From positions 2,852,001-2,916,000 of the forward strand of contig NC_064650.1 in NCBI RefSeq assembly GCF_001723175.1: a stretch of 64,000 nt of DNA, written 5' to 3'. This DNA is from Penicillium oxalicum (Eukaryota; Ascomycota; Eurotiomycetes; Eurotiales; Aspergillaceae). The position numbers were made by a program, and so were the translations under genes. Numbering within the stretch: position 1 is the stretch's first letter; each line of letters begins with the position of its first letter. Of the stretch, positions 22,863-34,173 are shown in pieces. The notes under the pieces were generated by a model. That model did not search any database, was not told where the DNA came from, and saw only the letters and a program-made list of their open reading frames with translations.

Positions 22863-24489
22863 TTGGGCTTGTTTCTCTTGGTGGTGGCAGCCACTTCTGT
22901 CCGGGGGCGACCCTCGCCAGTGCCCGCTTTATCTTTATCGCCTTTGGCGGTTAAAGCATCCTCCTCCTCAAGTCTCGTGAAAGACTTACCTGGCACCTTG
23001 CATCGGTCTTCTGCCCGCCTTAAATTTCAAAGACCTTTACGAACTTCTCCTGTGGCGTTTGAATTTTGATTTTGCAATGGATATGACGACTGGGATACTC
23101 CATCCACTGTTCATGAGATACACCTGGTTATTTGGCATTGTCGAGGCGCATTCTGAGTTCGGGCATGGTGTGAATCGCGCTGGAAGGGAATCGCATGGGA
23201 GGAAACCGGCTCTGTATCCTAAATTTCGCGCTTTTCAATTCCAGTCGTGTCTACCTGCTCAATACGTTTACATAGCTCTCAGAGTTGAATGCGGTCGATA
23301 GAAGCTAGATTTCTGTTGAGGCCCGCAGATTGAGGCCGAGGTAGTAGATCGTGAGTGCTACAACACACCCACGACCGCACCTGTGCATCTTTACTGAGTA
23401 GATCCTCTACTGCATGGTTGGCAAGAATAGTTGACGCATAATCGCAATCTGCTGGATTTTTTTTGTTCGAGAACGAGGAATAAAATTCGTCGTAGCATGT
23501 ACTTGATCAACGAAACTTTATTACCGTCGTTGGTGGCTGACGGCTGTCAATGTTGCTTCGTGCATCCGTCTACCTTTGCCCACCGAGCGGACGATCGCCT
23601 CGTTTGGTGCTACCATGCGCATTGCATCAATCAACGCTGGAGGCTTTTAAGGCTGTCTTGAACCAATTTTGTTACTGTCGTTCCTCATCCATGATCGTCT
23701 CCAGATTTGCGTACCCTCCCCACCCCGTCCATGTTGGAGAGCGCAGTGCGCCTTAGCCTCGGCTCCGTTCTTGACCCACCCGCATTCAGAAGCTGCGGAG
23801 CTGTGGAAACCCTCCAACGTGGACAACGGACTCCACACGGTGCGCGGTAAATCAAGCTTCCATGATCGTTCTTCGAAGTCGTGAATTAGAGTCGTCTCTG
23901 CTCTTCAGGCAGTGATGTTCAGACACGAGCATGGCCCAACTTTTGACATTGCAGTGATCTCGGCACATGCAGCGCAAAACTCCCGCATCCATCGCGGTGA
24001 CGGTGGAGCATTCCGCCGTAAGCAGTCAAGTTCGGGCCGAAAGAGGAAAGCCATCCTCGCTCGTGGGCGTGCAATCTATCCAATCAGGATGCAAATGCAT
24101 GGTACAGTCGTACACTAGCGTGCCACTGCCTCCTACCAGATAGTCTGGCGCAGAGGCTGAGATCAGGCACTGACTCTCCGAGATGCTTCTATTTGCTCCG
24201 CAAATGGATAGCCTGCCAAGCAATTCAGAGGGAAACTCTGCCAAGTGGGTGGAGGAGAACAAGAAGAAACAGAAAGCGGAGGACCAGGAGGGGTGAAATG
24301 ATTTTTTTTCCGCGTGTCGTGACTGACTTTCCCAGTTTGGAATGATTTTGCAATTGGGCCATTGATTTTTCCCATCTCTTTCAACCCCTCCGATCTCTGC
24401 TCTTCGCCCATTTGTTGTGCTCTGTGAATCCCGGCTGATCAGATCAGGTCTCTGCTCTGCAAGAACGAATTGAGGAGTTGACCGTCAAT
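22863..24489. other. Intergenic region between REI1 and the permease
   Basis: About 1.6 kb, including the REI1 3' flank and permease promoter. Short frames at 23059-23301 and 23669-23884 show no family resemblance. No tRNA or snoRNA signature was recognised by eye. Confidence 0.5.
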
Positions 24490-27109
24490 ATGTCGCACGG
24501 GAAAGATCTCGGCGCTCATTCTCCCATCGTTGCCTCGATACAGCGCACCGAGTCACCCTCGGACGGTCCCGACCCCGAAAGCAAGCCCAACAAAGCATCG
24601 ACCGTGGAAGATGTAGTCGTGGGCAAGGGTGTCGCGGGCAATGCAGCTTCGTCAATTGATGATGGCTCCATGAAAGCGAGTGATGATCATACACGACGCA
24701 AGTTGAAACCGCGCCATCTACAGTTGATCGGCATTGGAGGCACAATTGGTACAGCATTGTATGTGCAGATTGGGAACAGTCTCCGCACTAGTGGACCAGC
24801 AAGTTTGTTGCTCGGCTTTGGTATCTGGTAAGTGCTGCTTCGCGTGTCTCTTGCTCTTTTTTTTGCCCCACGTCCCTGCGTCTGGGTCGGGTTCACGAGT
24901 GCATGCAACAAACTGCGCAGCGAACATGGTCAACCATGTCCGCCTTGAAATTGGGCACGGCAGATCGATGCGAAAGATCAACAAATAGGAGATCGGAGCA
25001 GCATCATGTCGCTCTCGAAATCAAATGGATGATTCGCCCGTATTCGACTATGACTCTATAGCAAGCCAAGTAGGCATAGAGCGACAGCCCCCGAAGACGG
25101 CCAAAGATCGCCTGATATACTCGTTCCCATTTGCGCCACTCCCCATCCGAAGCCCATGCAACTGAACGATATCACATACCCAACCTGGCCCAGAATGAAG
25201 CTGCCGAATGCCCTAAAACGTCTCATACGTTGAGTTTGAGCTCGAGGTCTTACATTTTCTTCTTGTAGGAGTTGTGTGATTCTAATCATCACAGTCTGTA
25301 AGAAACCTCCTCAACCTTTCAGTCCGAGCCCACATCAAGTCCCAACGCTTGTCACAGAAGCTTTTCCCTGCCCACAATCTTGCATGGAGGTCCCCAAAGC
25401 CTAAGAAACTACTCTTCTATCCGGGAATTTATATTGGCGGTGGAATTCAAACCTCACTAAAGCAGAAGCCAATGGAGAGTCAGAGCGGAAGAACCATGCT
25501 TACCCCCTTCTCTAGGTCTTGCCGAGATGGTCACTTATCTGCCCATCTCCTCACCGTTCATTCGATTCGCGGGTCGGTACGTCGATGAGGCGCTCGGTGT
25601 TGCAGCTGGCTACAACTTTTTCATCTTCGAAGCCGCTCTCGTGCCCTTTGAAATTGTCGCCATCAGCTTGATTGTGAGATACTGGACGACTGTGATCCCG
25701 GTTGCTGCAATGAACGTGATCATTCTTGTGCTCTACACGTAAGTCTCTAGGAAAAGAAACGCACGCACAAGTGCCCTTTGGCTCACTCATCTCCTTCTGT
25801 GCAGAGTTATCAATGTTTTTGCGGTCAAATGGTACGGCGAGGCCGAATTTTGGCTCTCCCTGGGAAAAGTCCTCCTCAGCATTGGGCTCATCTTCTACAC
25901 CTTCATCGTCATGGTCGGAGGTAACCCGCTTGGAGATCGATTTGGCTTCCGGTATTGGAACGAGCCCGGTGCTTTCAACGAGTACTACAAAACTGGCGAC
26001 ACGGGCAAATTCCTTGGCTTCTTGTCGGCACTGATCGCTGCCAGTTTCACTATTGCTGGGCCAGACTACGTCTCCATGGCGGCCGGCGAGACGATCAATC
26101 CTCGTGTCGTCTTGCCAAAGGCGTTCAACGGTGTCTTCTACCGACTGACGGCGTTCTTCGTGCTCGGCGTGCTGTGCGTTGGTATTCTTGTCCCATACAA
26201 CGATCCGACCATGGCTGATGCCTTTGAGAACGGTAAGCCCGGCGCGGCTGCATCGCCATATGTGATCTCGATGGATCGACTGCGAATTCCTGTACTACCA
26301 CATATTGTCAACGCCGTTGTGCTCACCGCCGCATTTAGTGCGGGCAACAGTTATGTCTACTGCGCCAGTCGCAGTCTCTATGGTCTTGCCTTGGAGGGCA
26401 AGGCCCCTCAAATCCTCACCAAATGCACCAAAAAGGGTGTCCCCATTTACTGCGTCGCCGTGGTCTTGTTGATTGCGTTGCTAAGCTTCCTTCAAGTGTC
26501 GAATGGCGCATCCGTGGTGCTGGCCTGGTTTGTTAATCTGGTGAGTCAAGACATAACTTGAATGTTGGCCCGGTGAATGCTCAAAGTCGGATCTTTTGAC
26601 ACTTGTCCAGGTCACTGCGTCCCAACTCATCAACTTCTCCGTGTGTACGTTCACCTATATTCGCTTTAAAAAGGCGCTCGATACACAGGGTATTTCACGA
26701 TCGACTCTGCCCTACCGGAGCTGGTTCCAGCCCTATATCGCCTATGTGGCTTGCACAGCAACTACAGTGATGGCTTTTGTCGGTGGTTACACTGTCTTCT
26801 TGCCGGGTAATTGGTCTGTCCCTACATTCTTGTTCTCCTACACCATGATCGGAGTGTTCCCGATTTTGTACTTTGGTTGGAAAATCTTCCATCAAACCAA
26901 ATTCCTCAAGCCAGAAGAGGTAGATTTGATTTCTGGTGTGGCGGAAATTGAAGATTATACACGGGACTATGTGCCCACGCCGCCTAAGTGAGTATCTTTT
27001 TTCGTCTTTCCTGCTTACAAAATGAAAACGACCGCAGCTGACTTATTGCTTTTTTTTTCCTTCCCCCAGGAGCGTTGTCCATAAATTTGTCAACCTGTTG
27101 TTCGAATGA
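24490..27109 (+). CDS. Amino-acid permease of the fungal AAT (APC superfamily) group
   Basis: Six exons: 24490-24827, 25270-25298, 25516-25738, 25805-26540, 26611-26987 and 27070-27109; 580 aa. Exon 2 is only 29 nt, yet it is required: it supplies SCVILIITV, joining LLLGFGIW to CLAEMVTYLPIS in frame. The N-terminus is a cytosolic polar tail of about 75 residues, then the APC signature HLQLIGIGGTIGTALYVQIG. About twelve hydrophobic segments follow; SFTIAGPDYVSMAAGETINP is the conserved loop typical of fungal amino-acid permeases. The final 40-nt exon gives a short cytosolic tail. It is an H+-coupled plasma-membrane transporter by family, substrate unknown. Introns 1 and 2 (442 and 217 nt) are unusually long for this window. 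Confidence 0.93.
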
Positions 27110-27410
27110 CCATGATACGTGGACCGCAGCTTTTTCCTTTCCCATTCGTGTGTCATCAGGCCCCAGCAATCCTCATGGGCGTGGTGAATATTATCAGAAA
27201 CTTGAATCCTTATTCGTAATGAAAGACGACCCATTTCCTCCCAATAAGATCAAAACTAGCGCTTCAAAACATGAATCCAAAAGATGAGCATGCATCCACT
27301 GTAGATATACACATCAACTCAAAGCGTACAAACGACCAAGACTTTCACCTTTCTCCACTCAAGATCCCAACAGGAGAAAGACTACAACACTCCCGCCTCA
27401 CCCACCAACT

Positions 27411-28070
27411 TTACTGCCCCTCAGCGGCCCTCAACTTGGCCAACCTCTCCTTATTCCTCTTCCCGATAATCCGTAACGTATTCTTCCGCTCAATCTCCGC
27501 CATCTGCGCCCAATTCCCGATTCGCGACAACGACCCATCAACATTGACGACCATGGGTCCAAGATGATCTAGCGTGACGCCGCTGTCGGAATTGACATCT
27601 AGACGAATGTTGCCCGATTGTTGGTGATCTGCATCACTCGAGGGCGGGAGATACAACGGTTCCTTTTTCGTCTGTGTCTCTACCTGTGCGTCGGAGTCGG
27701 ATTGTGAGACAGGTTCTCGAGTTTGGGATGGAGATAGTTGGTCTTGGTGCTGATGCGGTGAGTCGGACGCGTCCTGGGGCGCGGATGGGGAGGTTGGATT
27801 GCCCGTGGTACTTGATGTGGACATGGTGTGGTGTGGAATAAGAGTCTTGTTGTTCTTTTTTGTGTTGTCGGCGATGCACTCGGGGAAGAGGATGCTGTAG
27901 AGTCGCGAGGACGAGGACGAGGTAAAGGTTGATGTGGAGCCGACTGAGTGTGTCAAGTGCGCAGTGTTGGAACTCAATGACCAGGTGGGCTGGATGGATG
28001 CGCGAACGAAAACGGGGTTCACACTGAGATGAAAGAGTGCGGCGCGGTAAGCTGTTCGTGATAACTGCAT
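27411..28070 (-). CDS. Small conserved fungal protein of unknown function, possibly mitochondrial
   Basis: Single exon, 219 aa from ATG at 28070. Residues 1-30 (MQLSRTAYRAALFHLSVNPV...) are rich in Arg, Ala and Leu with no acidic residue, a mitochondrial presequence profile. The middle is Ser/Thr/Gln-rich and disordered. The C-terminal 55 residues look conserved: LGPMVVNVDGSLSRIGNWAQ followed by MAEIERKNTLRIIGKRNKER. I recall this tail from other Eurotiales proteins but not a function. An internal ATG at residue 83 (MSTSSTTG) is an alternative start that would remove the presequence. It converges on the permease gene. Confidence 0.75.
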   Translation of the reverse strand: MQLSRTAYRAALFHLSVNPVFVRASIQPTWSLSSNTAHLTHSVGSTSTFTSSSSSRLYSILFPECIADNTKKNNKTLIPHHTMSTSSTTGNPTSPSAPQDASDSPHQHQDQLSPSQTREPVSQSDSDAQVETQTKKEPLYLPPSSDADHQQSGNIRLDVNSDSGVTLDHLGPMVVNVDGSLSRIGNWAQMAEIERKNTLRIIGKRNKERLAKLRAAEGQ

Positions 28071-28706
28071 GCTTGAGCTCGGGAGAAAGGAGAGAAGGGG
28101 AAAAAAAAAAGAAGAGGTGGCTTTTGGGGAGAGGAGATGCTGGCGAGGAGCGCGAGCGGGTCGATGAATTGTTCGGTAGAAGAGAGCCGATGGGGGGTAA
28201 AGGTGGAGTCGAGATGGTTCTGGAAGCCACGCGGAGATCTTTCCATCTCATCTGGTCTATACATGTTGATGACAGGACAGTTTCTCCTCCCGAAAAGCTC
28301 TATTCTGCCCTATGTGACGATCCTTACTCTTGAGTATAGAAAGTATCAACCTTGCTCAAACCTAGAAGTTGAGGACTTTTGTAATCGGCGCTGGAATGGT
28401 CGCTCATCCACCCATCACTTTGGACGGGTCACTCTCTACATCATGCCGCCATCTACAGATGAAGCAAGGTGACAATCAAAATGCACAGGGAATACATGAA
28501 TGAATGGAACACAATTTCCAAAACACTACCCAGTCCAATCGAGGTGATGTTTGCCGCTTAGTCATGGTTCACCTGCCAGATCTCGGATGGGTTGGAAGCA
28601 TCTGGGGAATGCTGAGCTTAGCTTCCAACCCTCCCCTGTGTTGAATGCTTGATTACCCTGGAGCACTATCAGACACCTGGGTGACCAAATTTCGCATCTT
28701 CAACGG
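28071..28706. other. Intergenic region
   Basis: About 0.64 kb upstream of both the small minus-strand gene and the kinase relic. Nothing further is recognised. Confidence 0.45.
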
Positions 28707-30411
28707 TTGGCCTTGACCTCGAGGCGTACAATATTCTCCTTTGCCAAAAAGTCACTGTGGCAGTTCCCGTCCAACTCGGAACCGCCAATCCCTCAGCAGG
28801 AGCTTGTCGACGAAGAGATCTGTCATGGCTACAATTCAGGGACTTTTTACCCAGCAAAACCCGGTGAGGTACTTGCCAAGAAATTCCAACTACTTGTCAA
28901 AATTGGATGGGGATCACAGTCGACCGTGTGGCTAGCCCGGGACATATCCAGGTATCTACTCACACTATACTAGCAACTACAGAGGATCCATACGCTCATG
29001 CTCTATTTTGACCCGAGTACTTCAAACTAACTCCAGTCTTCACAACCAAAATTCAAATGGCAACTCGAAAAAACAGTGGCCCTCAAGATAATCAACATTA
29101 ATAACGCTGACGATGCTCTTCATGAGAAGGAATTTGAAAATCATATTACAAAGCAACATTCCGCGCATCGTGACCGCGTAATTCTCCGCACGTGCATGGA
29201 TGACTTTGAAGTATCTGGTCCAGAAGGAAAGCATCTGTGTCTTGTGTACGAGCCGATGAGAGAGCCACTCTGGATCTTTCAGACTCGCTTCGTTGATCGC
29301 AAGATTCCTCTCCCTATTGCAAAGGCCTATATCTATTTTCTCCTCGTTGGTCTCAATTATCTTCACTCAGAGTGCAAAGCTGTCCACACAGGTGAGTGCC
29401 TGATGCATCAAGCTTGCCCGGTATTTCATCTGGAATTCAAAGACTTGACCTATTTGCTAGATCTCAAGCTTGGAAATATTCTGATAAACTTCGAAAATGA
29501 AAGCATTTTGACCGATTTTATTCAACGACGACAACCGATGCAATACAAGGTTGATAACGAGAGCGGCCGGCACATCTACCGCTGCTATAATGATTTTGGT
29601 CCCCTTGACGCAAACCACATCAAGAATATGATTCCTAAACTGGCCGATTTCGGTCTCGCAGCCAGACTCGATAAACTATGTCCCCGAAACGGGATAGCAG
29701 GAGAGCAACTAGGCATCTACCCTATCCAACCGGACTATTACCGTGCCTCAGAGGTAATCCTGGGCTGTGGTTGGGATTCCAAGGCAGATATCTGGAATTT
29801 TGGCGTGCTAGTAAGATTCTATACCTATTCGCAGGCCGACCCGCAACCCGATCGGCTTTTTTTGAGTTCCCCCATTTTCATCTACAATCAGTGACTTGGT
29901 ATCAAGGCTAATGATTATCTTCGGTCAGTTGTGGAACATCCTCGGGAATAAGGCGTTGTTTCAGCAGGTACACAATACAAACGGCCAATACGATGCAAAG
30001 TCACACGCCGAAATGATTTCTTTAGTCGGTTCTCCACCTGAAGCCCTGCTCGCTAAATCCAAAGCGATGTCAGAGCACAACTGGCCCGAGTCTGTCACGA
30101 ATGACACTGGAGCACTCTGCAATAATGCTCAAGAGTTTTTTGGTGGCCCATTCTTCAACGCAAAAGGTCAGTTGACTGTTATTTCGCATCTTGATACCTT
30201 GATACAGAGTGACATGCTGATTATATTCAAGGCCAATTTTGCTATAATGAATTGATCCGTCCAGAACGTTAAAAGATACAATTCGTTCCTCGAAAAGAGG
30301 GATCAACAGCAATTTCTGTCGTTTGTTCGCGGATATGCTCACTTGGCTTCGGAGAAGAGAAAGTCAGCTCGGGAACTGATGGAACATCCGTTTCTCAAAC
30401 TTGGTGGTTGA
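28707..30411 (+). pseudogene. Decayed SRPK-like serine/threonine protein kinase
   Basis: Exon-like blocks: 28707-28951, about 29050-29391, 29461-29810, 29929-30166 and 30232-30411. The kinase landmarks are readable: glycine loop KIGWGSQSTVWLARD, VALKII lysine, catalytic VHTDLKLGNIL (HTD is usual in this SRPK-like group), LADFGLAARL, and YRASEVILGCGWDSKADIWN. Breaks: (1) no ATG opens the first block; upstream in-frame codons run to a TGA at 28650. (2) The only acceptor before the second block (CCAG at 29033-29036) leaves it out of frame. (3) In the last block the frame hits TAA at 30270, while the family-like continuation (SFLEKRDQQQFLSFVRGY to MEHPFLKLGG) is in the next frame. Three independent faults suggest a pseudogene, one of the many expanded SRPK-like copies in Eurotiales genomes. 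Confidence 0.75.
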
Positions 30412-31020
30412 TGAATCGTCAAGAAATTAGGAAGTCGGGCAGTACGTACGTAGTAACGTATTGCCACTTTGTAAGCCGATTTCAGACCGGCCAATCCAAT
30501 TTTATTTTTTATTACTTGTTTTCTATTTGAGACTGAGAATCAAATCTCGATCATTGGCAGCCTTGCACATACCTCTCGAATGCAGTTTGCCCGTTGGTAG
30601 TGTAAGAATGACCGGGAAATCATGGCTTTTGACATCATTCTTTGAAATTCGGCAGATGATTGCGTCACCATCTGCTACCAGTACTACTTGTGGATGTTTT
30701 TTTTGCTTGCGGACATTGCGGACGGAGAAGCTGGTGGTAATGGTATCTTGTGACACGAATATTTGGCGGGTGATGGTGGCTGTGGTATTGAAAAAAAGGA
30801 GTATCCTGCTTACAAGTCTGCCACCACACAAGGTACTCGGGATACCGAGGGCTTTGAGAATCCAAGAGAGAGCCTGAGTCACGTTGTCAAAGAGGCGTGT
30901 AAGAATGAACCAGTCTATTTGACTGCATTCCACATTTCGATGAATGGACTGGTTTCTTTTCGTATTGATCTGTGTTCTAGGAACGCAGTCATATCCACTT
31001 AATCCCTATCGAAACCACCA
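30412..31020. other. Intergenic region
   Basis: Contains a 136-codon minus-strand frame (30523-30933) without an ATG near its start and without family resemblance. I do not call it a gene. Confidence 0.45.
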
Positions 31021-32169
31021 GTTGACCTAAAAGATTGCTTGTCAGATGATCGAGCCCCGTCAAAAAAAAACCAATTGTCACCACATTAGCACGTCATGGG
31101 CGTCAAAAAAAAAGACTCACCGAGGCTGTAAACTCCATCGCCAACTCCCTTGATACTGTGCCACCAGCCCTTTGGAATGAATAACCCATCCCCGGCTTCC
31201 AAACACGCCTCATAGGCGCTCGACTCATCTACCGCGGACAAAGCCGAATCTCCCCAGACTCTCTCATCCAAGAGCGCCCGTTCCTGACCCTGCATCATCT
31301 CCTCGCCGAAAGACAGCTGCATCTTTTCCTCCACTCTGACCGAGTTGCCCACGGACCGAAGAGAACAACGCCTGGCCAGCCGTCGGCGCAAGAAGTCGGA
31401 CCACTTTTCGACCCGCTAGCTGAACAAATAGATTCGGATTAGGGTCACGGTGGAGCGGGGTGTAGGTTGGGGGGTGGCCGATCCAGATATTTGTGTCGTA
31501 AATGTCGCCCCTGCCAGCCTTGGTGACGAGGTCCGGAGGGTGGATATCATCCCGGAGCACGGCTGGCAGATCAAAGAGCTGACACTGTGCGAGATAGAGT
31601 CGTGTCGTTTGACAAGTCGGGTCCGCTTCGCGCATCCACTCCAGGAAGAGAGAGAGCGGCATATACGCTCTTTGGAAGCTCACCGCGTCGACTGTCCGAT
31701 CCGGGGCGGTCTGGGAGCCTTCGTCATGTGCAGTCCCTTTGATGGAGGTCCGAGATAATTCTGTGAGTTCGACGGGTACGTCGGCGCTCTGAGCGTATCT
31801 CTGAAGATAGTCCAGGTTCAATCGAGCAGCCGGCCGATCTCTCGCGATCATTGAAAGGTCATTGCCTACGAACCATTTCTGGAAGGCGGGAATATCCTGA
31901 AAGTGGGCACGTGGCAAGACCGCGGGCTTTTCCGGTTTGAAGTAGAGTGCTCGAAACGCGTCGATATCGAAGGCTGCAAGTGCTTCGAGCGGCCGGTATC
32001 GATCGGGCGTTGATGAATGGAATGTTTTGCAGGCGGAAAAGCCGTTTTGCAAGCCACCAATGACCGGCCGTCGGAGGAATCTATCCGAGGCCAGCCTACC
32101 GCATCGCCGTGCCTGTGGTTTCATGCAGATTGTGCTGGGCTGTCCACAACATGCGCGGGTGAGATACAT
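31021..32169 (-). pseudogene. JmjC/cupin-8 domain protein with frame breaks
   Basis: From ATG at 32169 the frame runs about 288 codons. It has a basic N-terminus that could be a mitochondrial presequence, then GHPPTYTPLHRDPNPNLFVQ with the HxD iron-binding motif, and LAGRKVVRLL. Family-like sequence then changes frame near 31305: VFR in one frame is followed by EEMMQGQERALLDERVW in the other, as if one base were inserted. The second frame carries AGDGLFIPKGWWHSIKGVG with the distal His ligand. A donor CTCG|GTGAGT (31120) and an acceptor TTTTAG (31027) precede VNWWFR-stop, the usual family ending, but the phases disagree by one base. A weaker donor GTTTAC would restore it. The family comprises Fe(II)/2-oxoglutarate oxygenases (hydroxylases or demethylases). 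The locus is either decaying or carries sequence errors. Confidence 0.7.
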
Positions 32170-33469
32170 AACGAGCTCATGGGCTGGAAATCATGCGGTC
32201 GGATTGACCCGCATGGCTGGGTGGCAGCGACATCGATCCAGAGCGGGTCCACATCCACGCGGGCTCGGCCCGTTTCAATGGAGAGAGCAAGTTGTGTCAA
32301 CCCGCCACTCTTTTGTTGTTCTCCTGTTGTCGGTTCTCCGGGAGGTGCCAGGTCTCGGAACCTTTGTTTTGGGGAATGACTTCGTGAAGGTTGAAAGGGT
32401 ATTTTGGGGTAGCTCGTATTTGGGATGATCTCTAGCTTCTCGTGTAATTCGTCACATGACACGCCGTCCAGTAGAGCTCGCTTATGGCGAGCATGGACCA
32501 TGGCAGAATTGCCGTGCTCCATGGTGGCAATTCATTCCGCATCGCTATGGGCTTTGCAGATGAATAATGTGGTTCTTGTATCCAGACGGAAGAGAAAGAA
32601 CAGGATTTCTATGACAACAGCGGGCAAAGATCGGACTGGGACACTATTTGTCCCATGTCGAGACCATGAAATAGAAATCGAGGTATATGAATGTGGTGAG
32701 TGAAAGTCCTCTCCTGAATAAACGTGAGGCCATGGCGTCTAATAGCAAAGCGACTCTGCGTTGTAAGGGTGAAGCGACTGCGCCTGGTCCTCTGAGGTTC
32801 ATGCGGGAGAGACAGGATATGACTCGACAGAGTCATATGCTACGATGTCCCCGAGGACATGCTATTGCGGCATCACACCCGGTCGTACGAGGGGGGGCAA
32901 ATACTACGTGGGCAGAGATTTTACCTATTTACCGAGTATCCAGTGAATCAGGATAGCTTATGCTCATTATGTGTTCGATGTTCGGCGACGCCGAATCAGA
33001 CAACACAACACGTTTGCACGCTATTCTTACGCTAATGATTATGGTGAGCGCTCAGCCGTTCCTCGGATATGGGAACCGGTGGAACCGACTCCATTCTTGT
33101 TGATCCTGACCGAACTAAGGGGCAGCTGATGAAAGGCTGGAACTTCACTTACGCTGCTTAGGGGCCAACATCTCGACTTCAGTCCATACTACTGCTGGAG
33201 GCCTTTCATTGGAATGGACCGGAGTTTTTGCATCCGTAAAGAACATTTGGACTTGGATCAATCATGAGGAATTACCCACGCGACTCGAGGAAGTTGTGTT
33301 TTCTTTTTGGGCATCGAAAGCGCAGGAAACCATTTCCGTCACCACTCGGCCTAATGCGTTTTAAGCGAATCGGAGCCATCCTGCGCTCCGCAATCTAACG
33401 ACTCGCTGTAGATCCATCTCAAGCGCGAAGTGGCGGGCTGAAAGACACACTCTGTCACCAAGTCAGTTC

Positions 33470-33528
33470 CTCTCTTTTTTTTTCTTTCTTTCTTTCTTTC
33501 TTTTTCTTTTTCTTTTTTTTTTTTTTTT
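33470..33528 (+). repeat. Polypyrimidine tract (T and TTTC units)
   Basis: Almost pure T with interspersed C, mostly TTTC and TTTTTC units ending in a T18-like run. It lies 58 bp upstream of a long AG repeat. Confidence 0.9.
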
Positions 33529-33583
33529 GCAGTGGTCGCTGCATGCTCATCCTGCACTTGTGGCGCCGGGGCGTTATGGAGAG

Positions 33584-33586
<3 letters not shown>

Positions 33587-33620
<34 letters not shown>
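33587..33620 (+). repeat. (AG)17 microsatellite
   Basis: Seventeen perfect AG dinucleotides. Together with the preceding polypyrimidine tract it forms a Y-tract/R-tract pair that could fold or form triplex DNA. Confidence 0.95.
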
Positions 33621-33625
<5 letters not shown>

Positions 33626-34173
33626 ACGTGGAACTGCGCTTGTGTTCTGGACTCAAGTTACCACCCAATGCGCACTGCAGTTTTCCAGCTGTCGACTTGG
33701 GAAGCCTAGTGATCAAATGGTTGAGCCTGGAGCCTGCTTGAATCACAGTGCATCTGCAAAGCTACGCGGGCCGAGGTTGTCACACATTCCCCTCATCCTC
33801 CACGGCGAATAGAGTCTTGTCGTCACATGGTCGCGACCAGTCTTGACGTCCTCAGCTCCGTATTGTTCTTTGTTCTCCCACCGCTGTCCGATGGTGAGAC
33901 ATACTTGCGTTTGCTCATTTAAGCTCTTTGGTCATACGTGTAGCGATCCACTCTCGTAGGCCGTATTTCTACCTACCGTAGCCCCGTCAGTTCTGGCACC
34001 CTTTTATACACACTCGCCCACTCCCTCCCCCTCCCTCCCCCCTCTCTCTTTTTCTTTCTGTCTCCTGGGCTTCTGCCGCTTGTGTGACGCTCCCTGTCCA
34101 CTGGCTACCCGACTGCTCTCCCTAAGCACTCTTGGGCAAACACCTAAACGTCGGTCAAGGAATCGTCACAGAA

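Larger units (their letters stand above)
32170..34173. other. Divergent intergenic region upstream of the JmjC gene and the monooxygenase
   Basis: About 2 kb. Open frames in it are short and unlike proteins. Two simple-sequence tracts are listed separately. A CT-rich leader with pyrimidine blocks precedes the monooxygenase start. Confidence 0.5.

Noticed and set aside
30523..30933. 136-codon minus-strand frame between the kinase relic and the JmjC gene
   Set aside because: Opens with GTG, has no early ATG and matches no family.
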